From: Alloalcanivorax balearicus MACL04
GTDB lineage: Bacteria; Pseudomonadota; Gammaproteobacteria; Pseudomonadales; Alcanivoracaceae
Length of the DNA stretch: 64,000 bases
Direction: 5' to 3'
Assembly: GCF_025532145.1 (NCBI RefSeq)
Contig: NZ_ARXS01000003.1
Span: 124,001-188,000 of the forward strand
In this document: positions 55,906-64,000 of the stretch, one piece after another
How the letters are laid out: each line of letters begins with the position of its first letter
Position numbering within the stretch: position 1 is the first letter of the stretch
Made by a program: the position numbers and the translations under genes
Notes under the pieces: model-generated
What the model was told of the DNA's origin: nothing
Database searches by the model: none
What the model saw: the letters and a program-made list of their open reading frames with translations, nothing else

Positions 55906-55993
55906 GCTTCTACTGGACATAAGAACAGCGGAAAGGTTATATGAGGCAGGTAACGGCTACCTGCCTTTTTATTATGAGAATCGGCTGGACTTT

Positions 55994-56512
55994 ATGACCA
56001 TTTTGCTCGGTATCGACCCAGGCTCCCGACACACCGGTTACGGTGTCATTGAGCAACAGGGTAATCGCAGCCGCGCTTTGACCTTTGGCACCATCAGTAC
56101 CAGCGGTGAGGACATGGCTCCACGCCTGGGGCAGATTTTCACCGGGCTGACCGAGCTGCTGACGCGCTTTCAGCCGGCGGAAATCAGCATTGAAAAGGTG
56201 TTCATGGCTCGCAACGCGGATTCCGCATTGAAGCTGGGTCAGGCCCGGGGCGCCGCACTGGCGGCGCTGGTGCAAAGTGGCGCGCCGATATTTGAGTACT
56301 CCGCCCGCCAGGTGAAACAGGCGGTGGTGGGGAGTGGCGGCGCCGAGAAGGTTCAGGTGGCGGAAATGGTCCGGCATTTGCTGGGTTTGGACAAACGCCC
56401 GCAGGCGGATGCCGCCGATGCTCTGGCCATCGCCCTGTGTCATGCGCACATGCGCGTATCGCTGGCGCGCATCGCCGGCGCCACCGCGGTAAGACGAAGA
56501 CGGATACGATGA
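55994..56512 (+). CDS. ruvC: Holliday junction resolvase RuvC
   Basis: Endonuclease of 172 aa that cuts Holliday junctions. The RNase-H-like fold carries the catalytic Asp in [14 protein letters not shown], the Glu in [11 protein letters not shown], and the C-terminal Asp pair in [17 protein letters not shown]. The length matches E. coli RuvC. Homology begins at the ATG at 55994; the frame is open 48 codons upstream through repeat DNA. Its stop overlaps the ruvA start by four bases. Part of the ruvC-ruvA-ruvB group. Confidence 0.95.
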   Translation: MTILLGIDPGSRHTGYGVIEQQGNRSRALTFGTISTSGEDMAPRLGQIFTGLTELLTRFQPAEISIEKVFMARNADSALKLGQARGAALAALVQSGAPIFEYSARQVKQAVVGSGGAEKVQVAEMVRHLLGLDKRPQADAADALAIALCHAHMRVSLARIAGATAVRRRRIR

Positions 56513-57111
56513 TCGGACAACTCAAAGGACAACTGCTGGACAAACGACCGCCCTGGCTGCTGCTGGATGTGGGTGGTGTCGGCTACGAAGTGGAAGCGCC
56601 GATGACGGTGTTCTATGACATGCCGGAAGTCGGGGCGTCGTTGACACTGCATACCCATTTCGTGGTTCGCGAGGATGCCCAACTGCTGTACGGCTTCAAC
56701 AGCCGTTATGAGCGCGAGCTGTTCCGCAGCCTGATCAAGGTAAACGGTGTCGGCCCGAAAATGGCGCTGGCGATTCTCTCCGGCATCGAAGCGGATCGGC
56801 TGGCCGCCTGTATCCGTGATCAGGACACCAGCTCCCTGGTGAAGGTGCCGGGTATCGGCAAGAAAACCGCCGAGCGTCTGGTTATCGAGATGTCCGATCG
56901 CCTGGACAAGCTGGAAGGCGCGCCAGCGATGCCGTCGGGGCTGGTGTCCCAGGCCGGCGCCAATGGCGTTCGTGACGACGCGGTGGCGGCGCTGGAAGCT
57001 CTGGGCTATCGCAATAAGGACGCGGTGGCGGCGGTGGCCCGCGCGGCGGAGGCCGGGGAGGAGACCAGCGAAGGTCTTATTCGCCGGGCTCTGCGTGGTC
57101 TGGCAAAGTGA
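56509..57111 (+). CDS. ruvA: Holliday junction branch-migration subunit RuvA
   Basis: DNA-binding subunit of 200 aa that loads RuvB onto Holliday junctions. An OB-fold domain ([20 protein letters not shown]) is followed by tandem helix-hairpin-helix motifs ([17 protein letters not shown] and [15 protein letters not shown]) and a flexible linker to the C-terminal RuvB-binding domain ([17 protein letters not shown]). The ATG at 56509 overlaps the ruvC stop, giving translational coupling. Confidence 0.96.
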   Translation: MIGQLKGQLLDKRPPWLLLDVGGVGYEVEAPMTVFYDMPEVGASLTLHTHFVVREDAQLLYGFNSRYERELFRSLIKVNGVGPKMALAILSGIEADRLAACIRDQDTSSLVKVPGIGKKTAERLVIEMSDRLDKLEGAPAMPSGLVSQAGANGVRDDAVAALEALGYRNKDAVAAVARAAEAGEETSEGLIRRALRGLAK

Positions 57112-57194
57112 TGTCCTGTAAAGAGTGATGCCCCCGCACCATAAAGGGTGCTTCTCTGGCTCTATTGCTCTATTAGAGAAGGTGTAATGTCACC

Positions 57195-58223
57195 ATGGAC
57201 AATGATCGCCTGATTTCCTCCGGCGCTTCGGATCCCCGGGAAGAGCAGCATGACCGGGCGATCCGGCCCGCCAATCTGGCCGATTACAACGGTCAGCCCA
57301 AGGTCCGGGAGCGGCTGGAAATTTTCATCGACGCCGCCCGCGGGCGTGGCGAGACTCTTGATCACACCCTGATTTTCGGACCGCCGGGGCTGGGGAAGAC
57401 CACGCTGGCGCATATTATTGCCCGGGAAATGGGCTCGGAATTGAAGTCCACCTCCGGCCCGGTGCTGGAAAAAGCCGGAGACCTCGCCGCCATCCTCACC
57501 AATCTGGAAGAGGGCGATGTGCTGTTCGTGGATGAGATCCACCGGCTGTCACCAGTGGTGGAAGAGATCCTCTATCCGGCCATGGAAGACTTCCAACTGG
57601 ACATCATGATCGGCGAAGGGCCGGCGGCCCGCTCCATCAAACTGGACCTGCCGCCGTTCACCCTGGTCGGCGCCACCACTCGTGCCGGTCTGCTCACCGC
57701 GCCGTTACGTGACCGCTTCGGTATCGTGCAGCGGCTGGAATTCTATAACGTCGACGACTTGTCGCGGATCGTCGCCCGTTCCTGCGACATCCTTGCCATT
57801 CCAGTGGATGAAAATGGCGCCCGGGAAGTGGCGCGCCGCGCCCGGGGCACGCCGCGGATCGCCAACCGGCTGCTGCGCCGGGTGCGGGACTATGCCGAGG
57901 TGAAAGGCGATGGCCGCATCGTGGGACCGGTGGCGGAGGCGGCGCTGGATATGCTTGAGGTGGACAGCCACGGTCTGGATGGCACCGACCGGCGGTTGCT
58001 GAACATGATGATGCATAAGTTCGACGGCGGTCCGGTGGGGCTGGACTCGTTGGCGGCGGCCCTCAACGAGGACGCCGGAACCCTGGAGGAAGTGGTGGAA
58101 CCCTATCTGATTCAACAGGGTTTCATACAGCGCACGTCGCGGGGCCGGCAAGTGACCAACCACGCCTGGCGCCACTTCGGGCTGCGCCGCCCGGGGAGTG
58201 ATGAGGATTTGTTTAATGACTGA
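57195..58223 (+). CDS. ruvB: Holliday junction branch-migration ATPase RuvB
   Basis: AAA+ motor of 342 aa driving branch migration. Walker [14 protein letters not shown], Walker [16 protein letters not shown], sensor 1 [19 protein letters not shown] and the C-terminal winged helix ([17 protein letters not shown]) are standard. It is separated from ruvA by 83 bp containing a small CACC...GGTG dyad, and overlaps the ybgC gene by 8 bp at its end, linking the recombination group to the tol-pal operon. Confidence 0.96.
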   Translation: MDNDRLISSGASDPREEQHDRAIRPANLADYNGQPKVRERLEIFIDAARGRGETLDHTLIFGPPGLGKTTLAHIIAREMGSELKSTSGPVLEKAGDLAAILTNLEEGDVLFVDEIHRLSPVVEEILYPAMEDFQLDIMIGEGPAARSIKLDLPPFTLVGATTRAGLLTAPLRDRFGIVQRLEFYNVDDLSRIVARSCDILAIPVDENGAREVARRARGTPRIANRLLRRVRDYAEVKGDGRIVGPVAEAALDMLEVDSHGLDGTDRRLLNMMMHKFDGGPVGLDSLAAALNEDAGTLEEVVEPYLIQQGFIQRTSRGRQVTNHAWRHFGLRRPGSDEDLFND

Positions 58224-58659
58224 AAAATCTTCGACGGATCAGGACTTTGTCCTACCGGTGCGGGTCTATATCGAAGACACTGACGCCGGCGGTATCGTCT
58301 ATTACGTGAACTATCTGAAATTCATGGAACGAGCCCGTACCGAATACTTGCGTTCCCTGGGCTACCAGCATTACGGGTTGTCCGAGGAGAATTATCAGTT
58401 CGTGGTGCATTCCTGCCAGGTGCGCTACCACAGTCCCGCGCGTATCGATGACGCCCTCGGTGTCACCGCTGGATTGCGTCACCTGGGGAAGGCGACGTTG
58501 CTGTTTGCTCAGCAGGTGCGCCGCGGAGATCAGCTTCTGTGTGAAGCGGAAATCAAAATAGCCTGCGTCAGTGCCGACGGTATTCGCCCGAAAGCGTTGC
58601 CGGCGCCGCTGTACCAAAGATTCAAGGCCGAATATCGAGGAGAACGGGCCAATGATTGA
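58216..58659 (+). CDS. ybgC: Tol-Pal-associated acyl-CoA thioesterase YbgC
   Basis: Hotdog thioesterase of 147 aa, the first gene of the tol-pal operon. The 4HBT signature [20 protein letters not shown] contains the catalytic Asp, followed by [14 protein letters not shown]. In E. coli YbgC associates with phospholipid-synthesis enzymes and its link to Tol function is indirect. The start is at the ATG at 58216 ([11 protein letters not shown]), which overlaps the ruvB end. It overlaps tolQ by 8 bp. Confidence 0.93.
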   Translation: MTEKSSTDQDFVLPVRVYIEDTDAGGIVYYVNYLKFMERARTEYLRSLGYQHYGLSEENYQFVVHSCQVRYHSPARIDDALGVTAGLRHLGKATLLFAQQVRRGDQLLCEAEIKIACVSADGIRPKALPAPLYQRFKAEYRGERAND

Positions 58660-59338
58660 AGCCTCCGACATGTCCATTGCTTCCCTGGTGCTGCATGCCG
58701 GGCCGGTGGTGAAGGCGGTAATGCTGGTGCTGCTGTTCGCTTCCCTGTTCTCCTGGTATGTGATCGTTACCCGCTATCGGGTATTGAGCCGGGCGCGCAA
58801 GGCGGGGCAGGCGTTCGAGGAGAAATTCTGGTCCGGCGGTGATCTGGCCAGCCTGTATAATCAGGTGCGCAAGAAATCCAATCCGGATTCCGGTACCGAG
58901 GCAATTTTTCGTGCCGGGTTCCAGGAATTCGTGCGGTTGTCGAAGACTTCCCGGGACAGTGACGCGGTGATGGACGGTGCCCAGCGGGCCATGCGTGTGG
59001 CGCTGCAGCGGGAAGAGGCGAGGCTGTCCCGTTACCTGCCGTTCCTGGCGTCGGTGGGCTCCACCAGTCCCTATATCGGCCTGTTCGGTACGGTGTGGGG
59101 CATCATGCATTCATTCCGTGCCCTGGCCAATGTGACCCAGGCCACGCTCAGCGTGGTGGCGCCGGGTATCGCCGAGGCGCTGGTGGCTACCGCCATCGGC
59201 CTGTTCGCGGCGATTCCGGCGGTGATGGCTTACAACCGCTACGCTTCTCTGTCCGACTCCCTGGTGGGCAACTGCGAAATGTTCGCCGAGGAGTTTTCCG
59301 CCGTTCTCCACCGTCAGGCCCATAGCCGGGAGGAGTAG
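58652..59338 (+). CDS. tolQ: Tol-Pal system proton channel subunit TolQ
   Basis: Inner-membrane protein of 228 aa, ExbB/MotA homologue, forming the proton-driven motor with TolR. Three membrane helices: residues about 18-38, about 130-155 (ASVGSTSPYIGLFGTVWGIM) and about 165-190 (APGIAEALVATAIGLFAAIP), with conserved Thr and Gly residues lining the channel. The start is the ATG at 58652 after GAGGAGAACGG. Overlaps ybgC and is three bases from tolR. Confidence 0.95.
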   Translation: MIEASDMSIASLVLHAGPVVKAVMLVLLFASLFSWYVIVTRYRVLSRARKAGQAFEEKFWSGGDLASLYNQVRKKSNPDSGTEAIFRAGFQEFVRLSKTSRDSDAVMDGAQRAMRVALQREEARLSRYLPFLASVGSTSPYIGLFGTVWGIMHSFRALANVTQATLSVVAPGIAEALVATAIGLFAAIPAVMAYNRYASLSDSLVGNCEMFAEEFSAVLHRQAHSREE

Positions 59339-59341
59339 ATC

Positions 59342-59794
59342 GTGGCCCGATACCGACCTTCTTCAGGTATGCGCAGGCATACTCCGCGGAAGCTGGCCGC
59401 GGAGATGAACGTGGTGCCTTACATCGATGTGATGCTGGTGCTGCTGGTGATCTTCATGGCCACCGCGCCGATGATGACCCAGGGGGTCTCCGTGGACCTG
59501 CCCCAGGCCAATAGCGCGCCGCTGCCGACGGAAAATGACGAGCCGGTGATGATCGCGGTGGCCGCCGATGGCGGCTACTACATTAATGTCGGCGATGACA
59601 GTGAAGCCGCCACCGATCTGGAAGCATTGACCCAGCGGGTCACCGCCATTCACAGCGAGAAACCGGAAACCCTGTTCCTGGTGCGCGGTGATCAGGACGT
59701 GCCCTATGGCAAAGTAGTGGTACTGATGTCGGAGCTGCAAAGTGCCGGTGTCACCAAGCTGGGCCTGGTAACCGACCCAGCGGAGTTGCCATGA
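59342..59794 (+). CDS. tolR: Tol-Pal system protein TolR
   Basis: Inner-membrane protein of 150 aa, ExbD homologue. It has one membrane helix ([20 protein letters not shown]) with the essential proton-carrying Asp in YIDVMLVLL, and a periplasmic domain thought to bind peptidoglycan ([19 protein letters not shown]). GTG start at 59342. Its stop overlaps tolA (ATGA). Confidence 0.94.
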   Translation: MARYRPSSGMRRHTPRKLAAEMNVVPYIDVMLVLLVIFMATAPMMTQGVSVDLPQANSAPLPTENDEPVMIAVAADGGYYINVGDDSEAATDLEALTQRVTAIHSEKPETLFLVRGDQDVPYGKVVVLMSELQSAGVTKLGLVTDPAELP

Positions 59795-60636
59795 GTGACC
59801 GTGGGGTAGGCGCGGGGCTGTCCCTGTTCCTGCACCTGTTGGTGCTGGGAATGGTGTTGTTTACCTGGACCTCCGAGCCGGAACTGCGCCGTCCCCCGAA
59901 GATTCCTCCTCATGTGATGGCGGTGGTTACCGACCAGACCGAGCGGGCGGCGGCGCCCACCCGTCCCGAGCCCAAGCAAGAGAAGCCGACGCCCAAGCCG
60001 CAGCCCAAACCAGAGCCCAAGCCGAAACCTAAACCGGAGCCTAAGCCGGAACCGAAGCCCAAGCCTGAGCCGAAGCCGGAACCCAAACCCAAACCGAAAC
60101 CCGAGCCTAAGCCAGAGCCGAAACCGAAGCCCGAACCCAAACCGAAGCCCGAACCCAAACCGGAACCCCCAAAACCGGAACCGAAACCCAAAGCGGATGC
60201 GAAACCGAAATCGGAGCCGCCGCCCAAGTTCGAGCAGCCGGACATGGAGGAACTGCTGGCTCAGGAACGGCTGGAGATGGCGCGTCAGGGTAAGAAGCAG
60301 GACCAGGAGAATCCCGGCAGCGGTGACCCGGACAGCAAGGTGGAACAGGAAACCGCCAGCTATATTGACGCCATCTCCTCGGCGGTGGCTCAACGCTGGC
60401 GCATTCCCGGCAACTACCGTAACCGGAACGACATCCGTACCCAGGTACGTATCCGGATGGTTCCCGGCGGTGACGTGGTCAATGTGGATGTGGTGAAGTC
60501 CAGCGGTTATCCGGACTTCGATGATTCCGTGGTCAAGGGCGTACAACTGGCCAGCCCCCTGCCGGTGCCGAAAGGCGACGGTTTTGAAGAGTTCCGAACG
60601 CTTGTGCTCGAATTTGAACCTGGAGATGCCAAATGA
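59791..60636 (+). CDS. tolA: TolA, cell-envelope integrity protein with proline-rich domain II
   Basis: Periplasm-spanning protein of 281 aa linking the TolQR motor to TolB-Pal. It has an N-terminal membrane helix (residues 9-26) and a C-terminal TonB-like domain III ([20 protein letters not shown] ... [18 protein letters not shown]). Between them, residues about 59-139 are almost pure Pro alternating with Lys/Glu (PKPEPKP units), in place of the long Ala/Lys alpha-helix of E. coli TolA. The protein is much shorter than E. coli TolA (421 aa). A stiff polyproline helix may supply the length. Overlaps both neighbours by 4 bp. Confidence 0.9.
   Translation: MSDRGVGAGLSLFLHLLVLGMVLFTWTSEPELRRPPKIPPHVMAVVTDQTERAAAPTRPEPKQEKPTPKPQPKPEPKPKPKPEPKPEPKPKPEPKPEPKPKPKPEPKPEPKPKPEPKPKPEPKPEPPKPEPKPKADAKPKSEPPPKFEQPDMEELLAQERLEMARQGKKQDQENPGSGDPDSKVEQETASYIDAISSAVAQRWRIPGNYRNRNDIRTQVRIRMVPGGDVVNVDVVKSSGYPDFDDSVVKGVQLASPLPVPKGDGFEEFRTLVLEFEPGDAK
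59965..60207 (+). repeat. Pro-Lys-Glu codon repeat inside tolA
   Basis: About 80 codons of degenerate hexanucleotide repeats (AAGCCG / GAACCC / AAACCG types) encoding KP and EP dipeptides. Synonymous codons are mixed, which limits but does not remove slippage risk. The minus-strand frame across it reads as Gly-rich and is a shadow. Confidence 0.85.
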
Positions 60637-61910
60637 AGCGACTGATATTGGCCCTGGTCCTGGCGACACTGACGGTGGCCGCGCGGGCCGAGCTGTTGAT
60701 CAAGGTGACCGAGGGACGGGTGGACGCGGTGCCGATCGCCATCGTGCCGTTTGACGGCGATAACGAGGCGCCGGAGCAGGTGTCCTCCATTGTCGAGGCG
60801 GACCTGCACCGCAGTGGTCAGTTCAAACCGCTACCGGCCAAGAACATGCTCAGTCGGCCGCACACCAAGGACGCGATCATTTACCGGGATTTCCGTGTGC
60901 TCGGCCAGGAGTACCTGGTGATCGGCCATACCAAGCCGCGGGACGATGGCCGCTATGAAGTGACCTATGGCTTGTATGACGTGGGTCGCCAGCGTGAACT
61001 GTTCAGTGAAAGCTACAGTCCGACCAAAGCTCAATTGCGGGATGTGGCCCATGCCATTTCCGATCGCATCTATGAAGAGCTCACCGGCATTCCCGGTGCC
61101 TTTTCCACCAAGATCCTTTATGTCACCCATAACCGTGGCGCCAAGCTGCCTTATCAACTGCAGTACGCCGATGCCGACGGCCATCGGGTGAAGACCATTC
61201 TGTCCAGTGCCGAGCCGATCATGAGCCCGTCCTGGTCACCGGATGGCAGCAAGATCGCCTATGTCTCCTTTGAGAACAACGGCAAGCCGAACATTTACGT
61301 TCACGATCTGGCCAGCGGGCAGCGTTCCGTGGTCAGCCGGGAGCGGGGTATCAATGGCGCTCCGTCCTGGTCACCGGACGGTCAGCGGCTGGTGATCACC
61401 CTGTCCAAGGACGGTAATCCGGAACTGTATATGGTGAATGTGAATGGCGGCGGGTTGACCCGGCTGACGGACAACTACGGTATCGATACCGAGGCACGCT
61501 GGATGCCGGACGGCGAGCATGTGGTGTTCACGTCCAGCCGTTCCGGCGGCCCGCAGATCTACATGCTCAACATCAACGATCGGTCCGCCCGTCGGGTCTC
61601 CTTCGAGGGCAATTACAACGCCCGTCCGGATGTCACCCCGGACGGCCGGTATCTGGTTTATGTGCACCGTCGCAATGGCAGTTTCAACGTCGGCGTGCAG
61701 GACCTGCAACGGGGTACGTTCGATATTGTGACTCAGACCAATATGGATGAGTCGCCCAGTGTTGCGCCTAATGGAAGTATGGTAATTTACGGTACGCAAC
61801 GTCGCGGCACGGGGGTCCTGGAGGCCGTATCCATCGATGGCAGAGTCAAGGTAGAGCTGCCGTCGAAGGAAGGGGAAGTCAGGGAACCGGCCTGGTCGCC
61901 GTTTCTGTAG
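60633..61910 (+). CDS. tolB: Tol-Pal system protein TolB
   Basis: Periplasmic protein of 425 aa that shuttles between Pal and TolA. A signal peptide ([19 protein letters not shown], cleavage after residue 19) is followed by an alpha/beta domain and a six-bladed beta-propeller with repeated [38 protein letters not shown] and [13 protein letters not shown] blades. The length is typical (E. coli 430). The start overlaps tolA by 4 bp. Confidence 0.95.
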   Translation: MKRLILALVLATLTVAARAELLIKVTEGRVDAVPIAIVPFDGDNEAPEQVSSIVEADLHRSGQFKPLPAKNMLSRPHTKDAIIYRDFRVLGQEYLVIGHTKPRDDGRYEVTYGLYDVGRQRELFSESYSPTKAQLRDVAHAISDRIYEELTGIPGAFSTKILYVTHNRGAKLPYQLQYADADGHRVKTILSSAEPIMSPSWSPDGSKIAYVSFENNGKPNIYVHDLASGQRSVVSRERGINGAPSWSPDGQRLVITLSKDGNPELYMVNVNGGGLTRLTDNYGIDTEARWMPDGEHVVFTSSRSGGPQIYMLNINDRSARRVSFEGNYNARPDVTPDGRYLVYVHRRNGSFNVGVQDLQRGTFDIVTQTNMDESPSVAPNGSMVIYGTQRRGTGVLEAVSIDGRVKVELPSKEGEVREPAWSPFL

Positions 61911-62053
61911 ATGCTGACTCGCATCTCAGGTGTCTGGCCCAGGGTGAGCCACGCGTCAGCGTTGTCACTGACGGGCCGGGGACGGATGCGGAGGTTTCTC
62001 CATAAACGGGTCTCAGTGTTCGAAATTACAGGAAATTAATCAGGAGTTTTGTC

Positions 62054-62626
62054 ATGCGTTCATTCGTCAATCCTTTGTTTGCCGTTATTCTGGCCGGTGT
62101 TCTTGCCGCCTGTTCCAGCACGCCCACCGAGCAGGACACGTCCGCCACGGACACCTCCGGCATGGATTCCCAGACCGGTACCACTCAGCCGGTTCAGCGT
62201 CCCGAGTCCACTCGTCCTGACACCAGCAGCGTTCCGTTAACCGCGGATAACTTCCACAACCATCCGTCCAACTACGACGGCACCACCGATACTCGTGTGA
62301 TCTACTTCGCATTCGACAGCAACACCGTTCCGGCGGCTGCTTTCGAAAGCCTGCGTGCCCACGCTACCTACCTGAAAAACAACGCCAACGCCAAGCTGCG
62401 CCTGGAAGGCCATGCCGACGAGCGCGGTACCCGTGAGTACAACGTGGCTCTGTCCGAGCGTCGTGCCCAGGCGGTACAGAAGTTCCTGCGCGTTCAGGGC
62501 GTATCCTCTTCCCAACTGGAAGTGGTGTCCTACGGTGAAGAGAAGCCCGCCGCTTTCGGTCACAGCGAAATGGACTGGGCGAAAAACCGTCGCGTTGAGC
62601 TGAACTACGTGGCAGGCCGTCCGTAA
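62054..62626 (+). CDS. pal: Peptidoglycan-associated lipoprotein Pal
   Basis: Outer-membrane lipoprotein of 190 aa. Lipobox VLAAC with Cys20 followed by Ser-Ser, so it is sorted to the outer membrane. A Thr/Ser-rich linker leads to an OmpA-like peptidoglycan-binding domain (VIYFAFDSNTVP, LRLEGHADERGTREYN, ALSERRAQAVQKFL, NRRVELNY). A strong ribosome site, CAGGAG, precedes the ATG. It is separated from tolB by 143 bp that may contain a second promoter, as in E. coli. Confidence 0.96.
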   Translation: MRSFVNPLFAVILAGVLAACSSTPTEQDTSATDTSGMDSQTGTTQPVQRPESTRPDTSSVPLTADNFHNHPSNYDGTTDTRVIYFAFDSNTVPAAAFESLRAHATYLKNNANAKLRLEGHADERGTREYNVALSERRAQAVQKFLRVQGVSSSQLEVVSYGEEKPAAFGHSEMDWAKNRRVELNYVAGRP

Positions 62627-62629
62627 GCC

Positions 62630-63421
62630 ATGATGTTGAAGCAGGCCATCCATAGACTCGGAACACATGGGTTCATCGGTGCCCTGCTTGCGGGGGCCGT
62701 GATTACTGCGCAGGCGCAGACCGGCCCTTTGTCCGTGGAGGACCGCGGCGGTTCACGGGGCGGTGCCCGCACCGTCGCCGCGGAATCCACTGGCGGTAAC
62801 GACGGCGTGATCATGCTGATGCAGCAAATGCAGCAGTATGAGGAACAGCTTCAGGATTTACAGGGTCAGATAGAACGTCTGCGTCACGAAGTGGACCGGC
62901 TCAAAGCCGCCGAGCGCGAACGCTATCTGGACCTGGATACCCGAATCAATGCCCTGGCGGAGAGTACCGCGCCGGCTTCGGCCGATGACGAGAACGCCAC
63001 CGGGGATGGAGAGGACGGCGAAGGACCGGCGGACCCGCAAGCCGATCGCCAGGCCTACAATGACGCCCAACGCAAATTGCTGGACCGCGACTTCGAAGGC
63101 GCCGTACCGGCCCTGGAAGCCTATCTGGAAGAGTATCCGAACGGCCGGTATCGTCCGCAGGCCCATTTCTGGCTGGGTGAAGCCTATTCCAATCTGAAAT
63201 CGCCGCAGTTGACCAAGGCCCGGGAACAGTTTTCCAAGGTGGTGGAGGATTATCCGGATCACAGCCGGGCGCCCACCAGCCTGTACAAACTGGCCAGCCT
63301 GCAGGCGCGGGGCGGCAGTACCGTTCAGGCTCGCGACACTCTGAAGCGCCTGGTCAAACAGTATCCGGACTCCTCCGAGGCGGAGCTGGCCAAGGCCATG
63401 CTCAAGCAACTGGGCAACTGA
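62630..63421 (+). CDS. cpoB: Cell division coordinator CpoB (YbgF)
   Basis: Periplasmic protein of 263 aa. A signal peptide (cleavage near ITAQAQ) is followed by an N-terminal coiled coil (QQMQQYEEQLQDLQGQIERL) that trimerises and binds TolA, an acidic disordered linker (residues about 112-140), and a TPR domain (DFEGAVPALEAYLEEYPNG, AHFWLGEAYSNLK, SLYKLASLQARGG). In E. coli it coordinates outer-membrane constriction with PBP1B. It lies three bases after pal. A strong terminator follows at 63435-63458, ending the tol-pal operon. Confidence 0.93.
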   Translation: MMLKQAIHRLGTHGFIGALLAGAVITAQAQTGPLSVEDRGGSRGGARTVAAESTGGNDGVIMLMQQMQQYEEQLQDLQGQIERLRHEVDRLKAAERERYLDLDTRINALAESTAPASADDENATGDGEDGEGPADPQADRQAYNDAQRKLLDRDFEGAVPALEAYLEEYPNGRYRPQAHFWLGEAYSNLKSPQLTKAREQFSKVVEDYPDHSRAPTSLYKLASLQARGGSTVQARDTLKRLVKQYPDSSEAELAKAMLKQLGN

Positions 63422-63434
63422 ACCCGCCAGCCAG

Positions 63435-63458
63435 GCGCCGGGGAGTCCCCGGCGCTTT
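63435..63458 (+). terminator. Terminator of the tol-pal operon
   Basis: A perfect 9-bp stem GCGCCGGGG / CCCCGGCGC with a 3-nt loop is followed by TTT, 14 bp after the cpoB stop. Confidence 0.75.
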
Positions 63459-63463
63459 CCCTG

Positions 63464-63472
63464 TGTTAGAAT
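63464..63472 (+). promoter_or_regulatory. Possible extended -10 promoter for queE
   Basis: TGTTAGAAT fits an extended -10 (TGn before TAGAAT), just after the cpoB terminator and 109 bp before the queE start. Confidence 0.4.
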
Positions 63473-63580
63473 GCGCGCCATTCCGGGGCTCGATTCCGAC
63501 CCCGAATGACTCCGCCCTGTTCCGGGCGGCCATCCGTATCCGCCAACGACACCCGCATTCGCCGCCGGTCAGGAGCCACA

Positions 63581-64000
63581 GTGGAACTGCGTATCACCGA
63601 GATTTTTCACTCTCTGCAGGGAGAAGCCCGCAGCGTGGGACGGCCCACTGTCTTCGTGCGGCTGACCGGCTGCCCCCAGCGTTGTGTCTGGTGTGATACG
63701 GAATATGCCTTTCAGGGCGGGCAAAAATGGTCCCTGGACGATATTCTCGAGACCGTGGACGGCTACGGAGCAGGCTATGTCACGGTGACCGGCGGTGAAC
63801 CGCTGGCGCAACCCAACTGCCTGCCGCTGCTGACGCTTTTGTGCGACCGTGGCTATGAAGTGAGCCTGGAAACCGGGGGCGCCATGGATATCGCCGCCGT
63901 GGACGAGCGCGTCTCGGTGGTGATGGATCTGAAGGCGCCGGGCTCCGGCGAGCAGCACAATAATCGGCTGGAAAACATTCCGCTGCTGCGGCCGAACCAT
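63581..64000 (+). CDS. queE: 7-carboxy-7-deazaguanine synthase QueE (partial, cut by window end)
   Basis: Radical-SAM enzyme of queuosine/deazaguanine synthesis. Only the first 140 codons are in the window. A GTG at 63581 follows AGGAG at 63571-63575. The radical-SAM cysteines are Cys31, Cys35 and Cys38 (TGCPQRCVWCDT), preceded by FHSLQGEA and followed by VTVTGGEPLAQPN, all diagnostic of QueE. The cysteine spacing CxxxCxxC is standard. It lies after tol-pal, as in pseudomonads, where queC usually follows. Confidence 0.92.
   Translation, partial: MELRITEIFHSLQGEARSVGRPTVFVRLTGCPQRCVWCDTEYAFQGGQKWSLDDILETVDGYGAGYVTVTGGEPLAQPNCLPLLTLLCDRGYEVSLETGGAMDIAAVDERVSVVMDLKAPGSGEQHNNRLENIPLLRPNH

Noticed and set aside
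59910-60669. Glycine- and phenylalanine-rich minus-strand frames over tolA
   Set aside because: They are the complement of the Pro-Lys-Glu codon repeat and have no start context or homology.

Overview
This 64 kb window is GC-rich chromosomal DNA from a gammaproteobacterium. Gene order and protein character fit the Alcanivorax/Alloalcanivorax branch or a close pseudomonad relative. That placement is an inference from three things: the argD-argF / grxD / prx / rnt / argG neighbourhood, which resembles the Pseudomonas aeruginosa argF-argG region; a PA4642-type small protein; and the complete aspS-yebC-ruvCAB-ybgC-tolQRAB-pal-cpoB-queE block. Almost all of the DNA is coding. I see no rRNA, tRNA, CRISPR array, prophage or insertion sequence.

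Layout. 1-6.5 kb: an RstA/RstB-type two-component system, glycerol kinase, and a tandem pair of membrane diguanylate cyclases. 6.8-17.4 kb: an argD-argF-ABC ATPase operon (minus), an orphan hydantoinase-B protein, a TonB-dependent receptor behind a possible Fur site, monothiol glutaredoxin, 2-Cys peroxiredoxin, RNase T and argG. 17.5-23.4 kb: a RimB-like protease / RimK ligase / AstE-type deacylase cluster, an APP1 phosphatase and a secreted PHB-depolymerase-type esterase. 23.5-30 kb: a TetR regulator, rhodanese, propionyl/acetyl-CoA synthetase, an SDR, RhlE and a methyltransferase. 30-44.4 kb: a calcineurin-like lipoprotein, RecQ, ChrA, a large unknown membrane-anchored protein, a TetR plus AidB-type acyl-CoA dehydrogenase operon, an orphan ParA, a DUF4062 protein, ProS and a hotdog thioesterase. 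44.4-52.9 kb: TamB/TamA, a RegBA/RoxSR-type redox two-component pair, a PA4642-family protein and an HU-like protein. 53.2-64 kb: AspRS, YebC, the RuvABC Holliday-junction machinery and the entire Tol-Pal envelope-constriction system, running into a truncated queE at the right edge.

The most distinctive non-coding content is repeat DNA. Four copies of a long hairpin element share a GTTCCAGGAC core and have arms that change in a compensatory way. Many REP-like GCTGTGGGA palindromes are present, as are two GGCCCGTGGGCC palindrome pairs. A (T)TAACAG/TGAACAG heptamer-like repeat occurs at three loci, one of them a 24-bp perfect inverted repeat before glpK. There is also a perfect 28-bp hairpin before the lipoprotein gene and an ACACGCT-type repeat between yebC and ruvC. 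These account for nearly all longer intergenic gaps and create spurious small reading frames.
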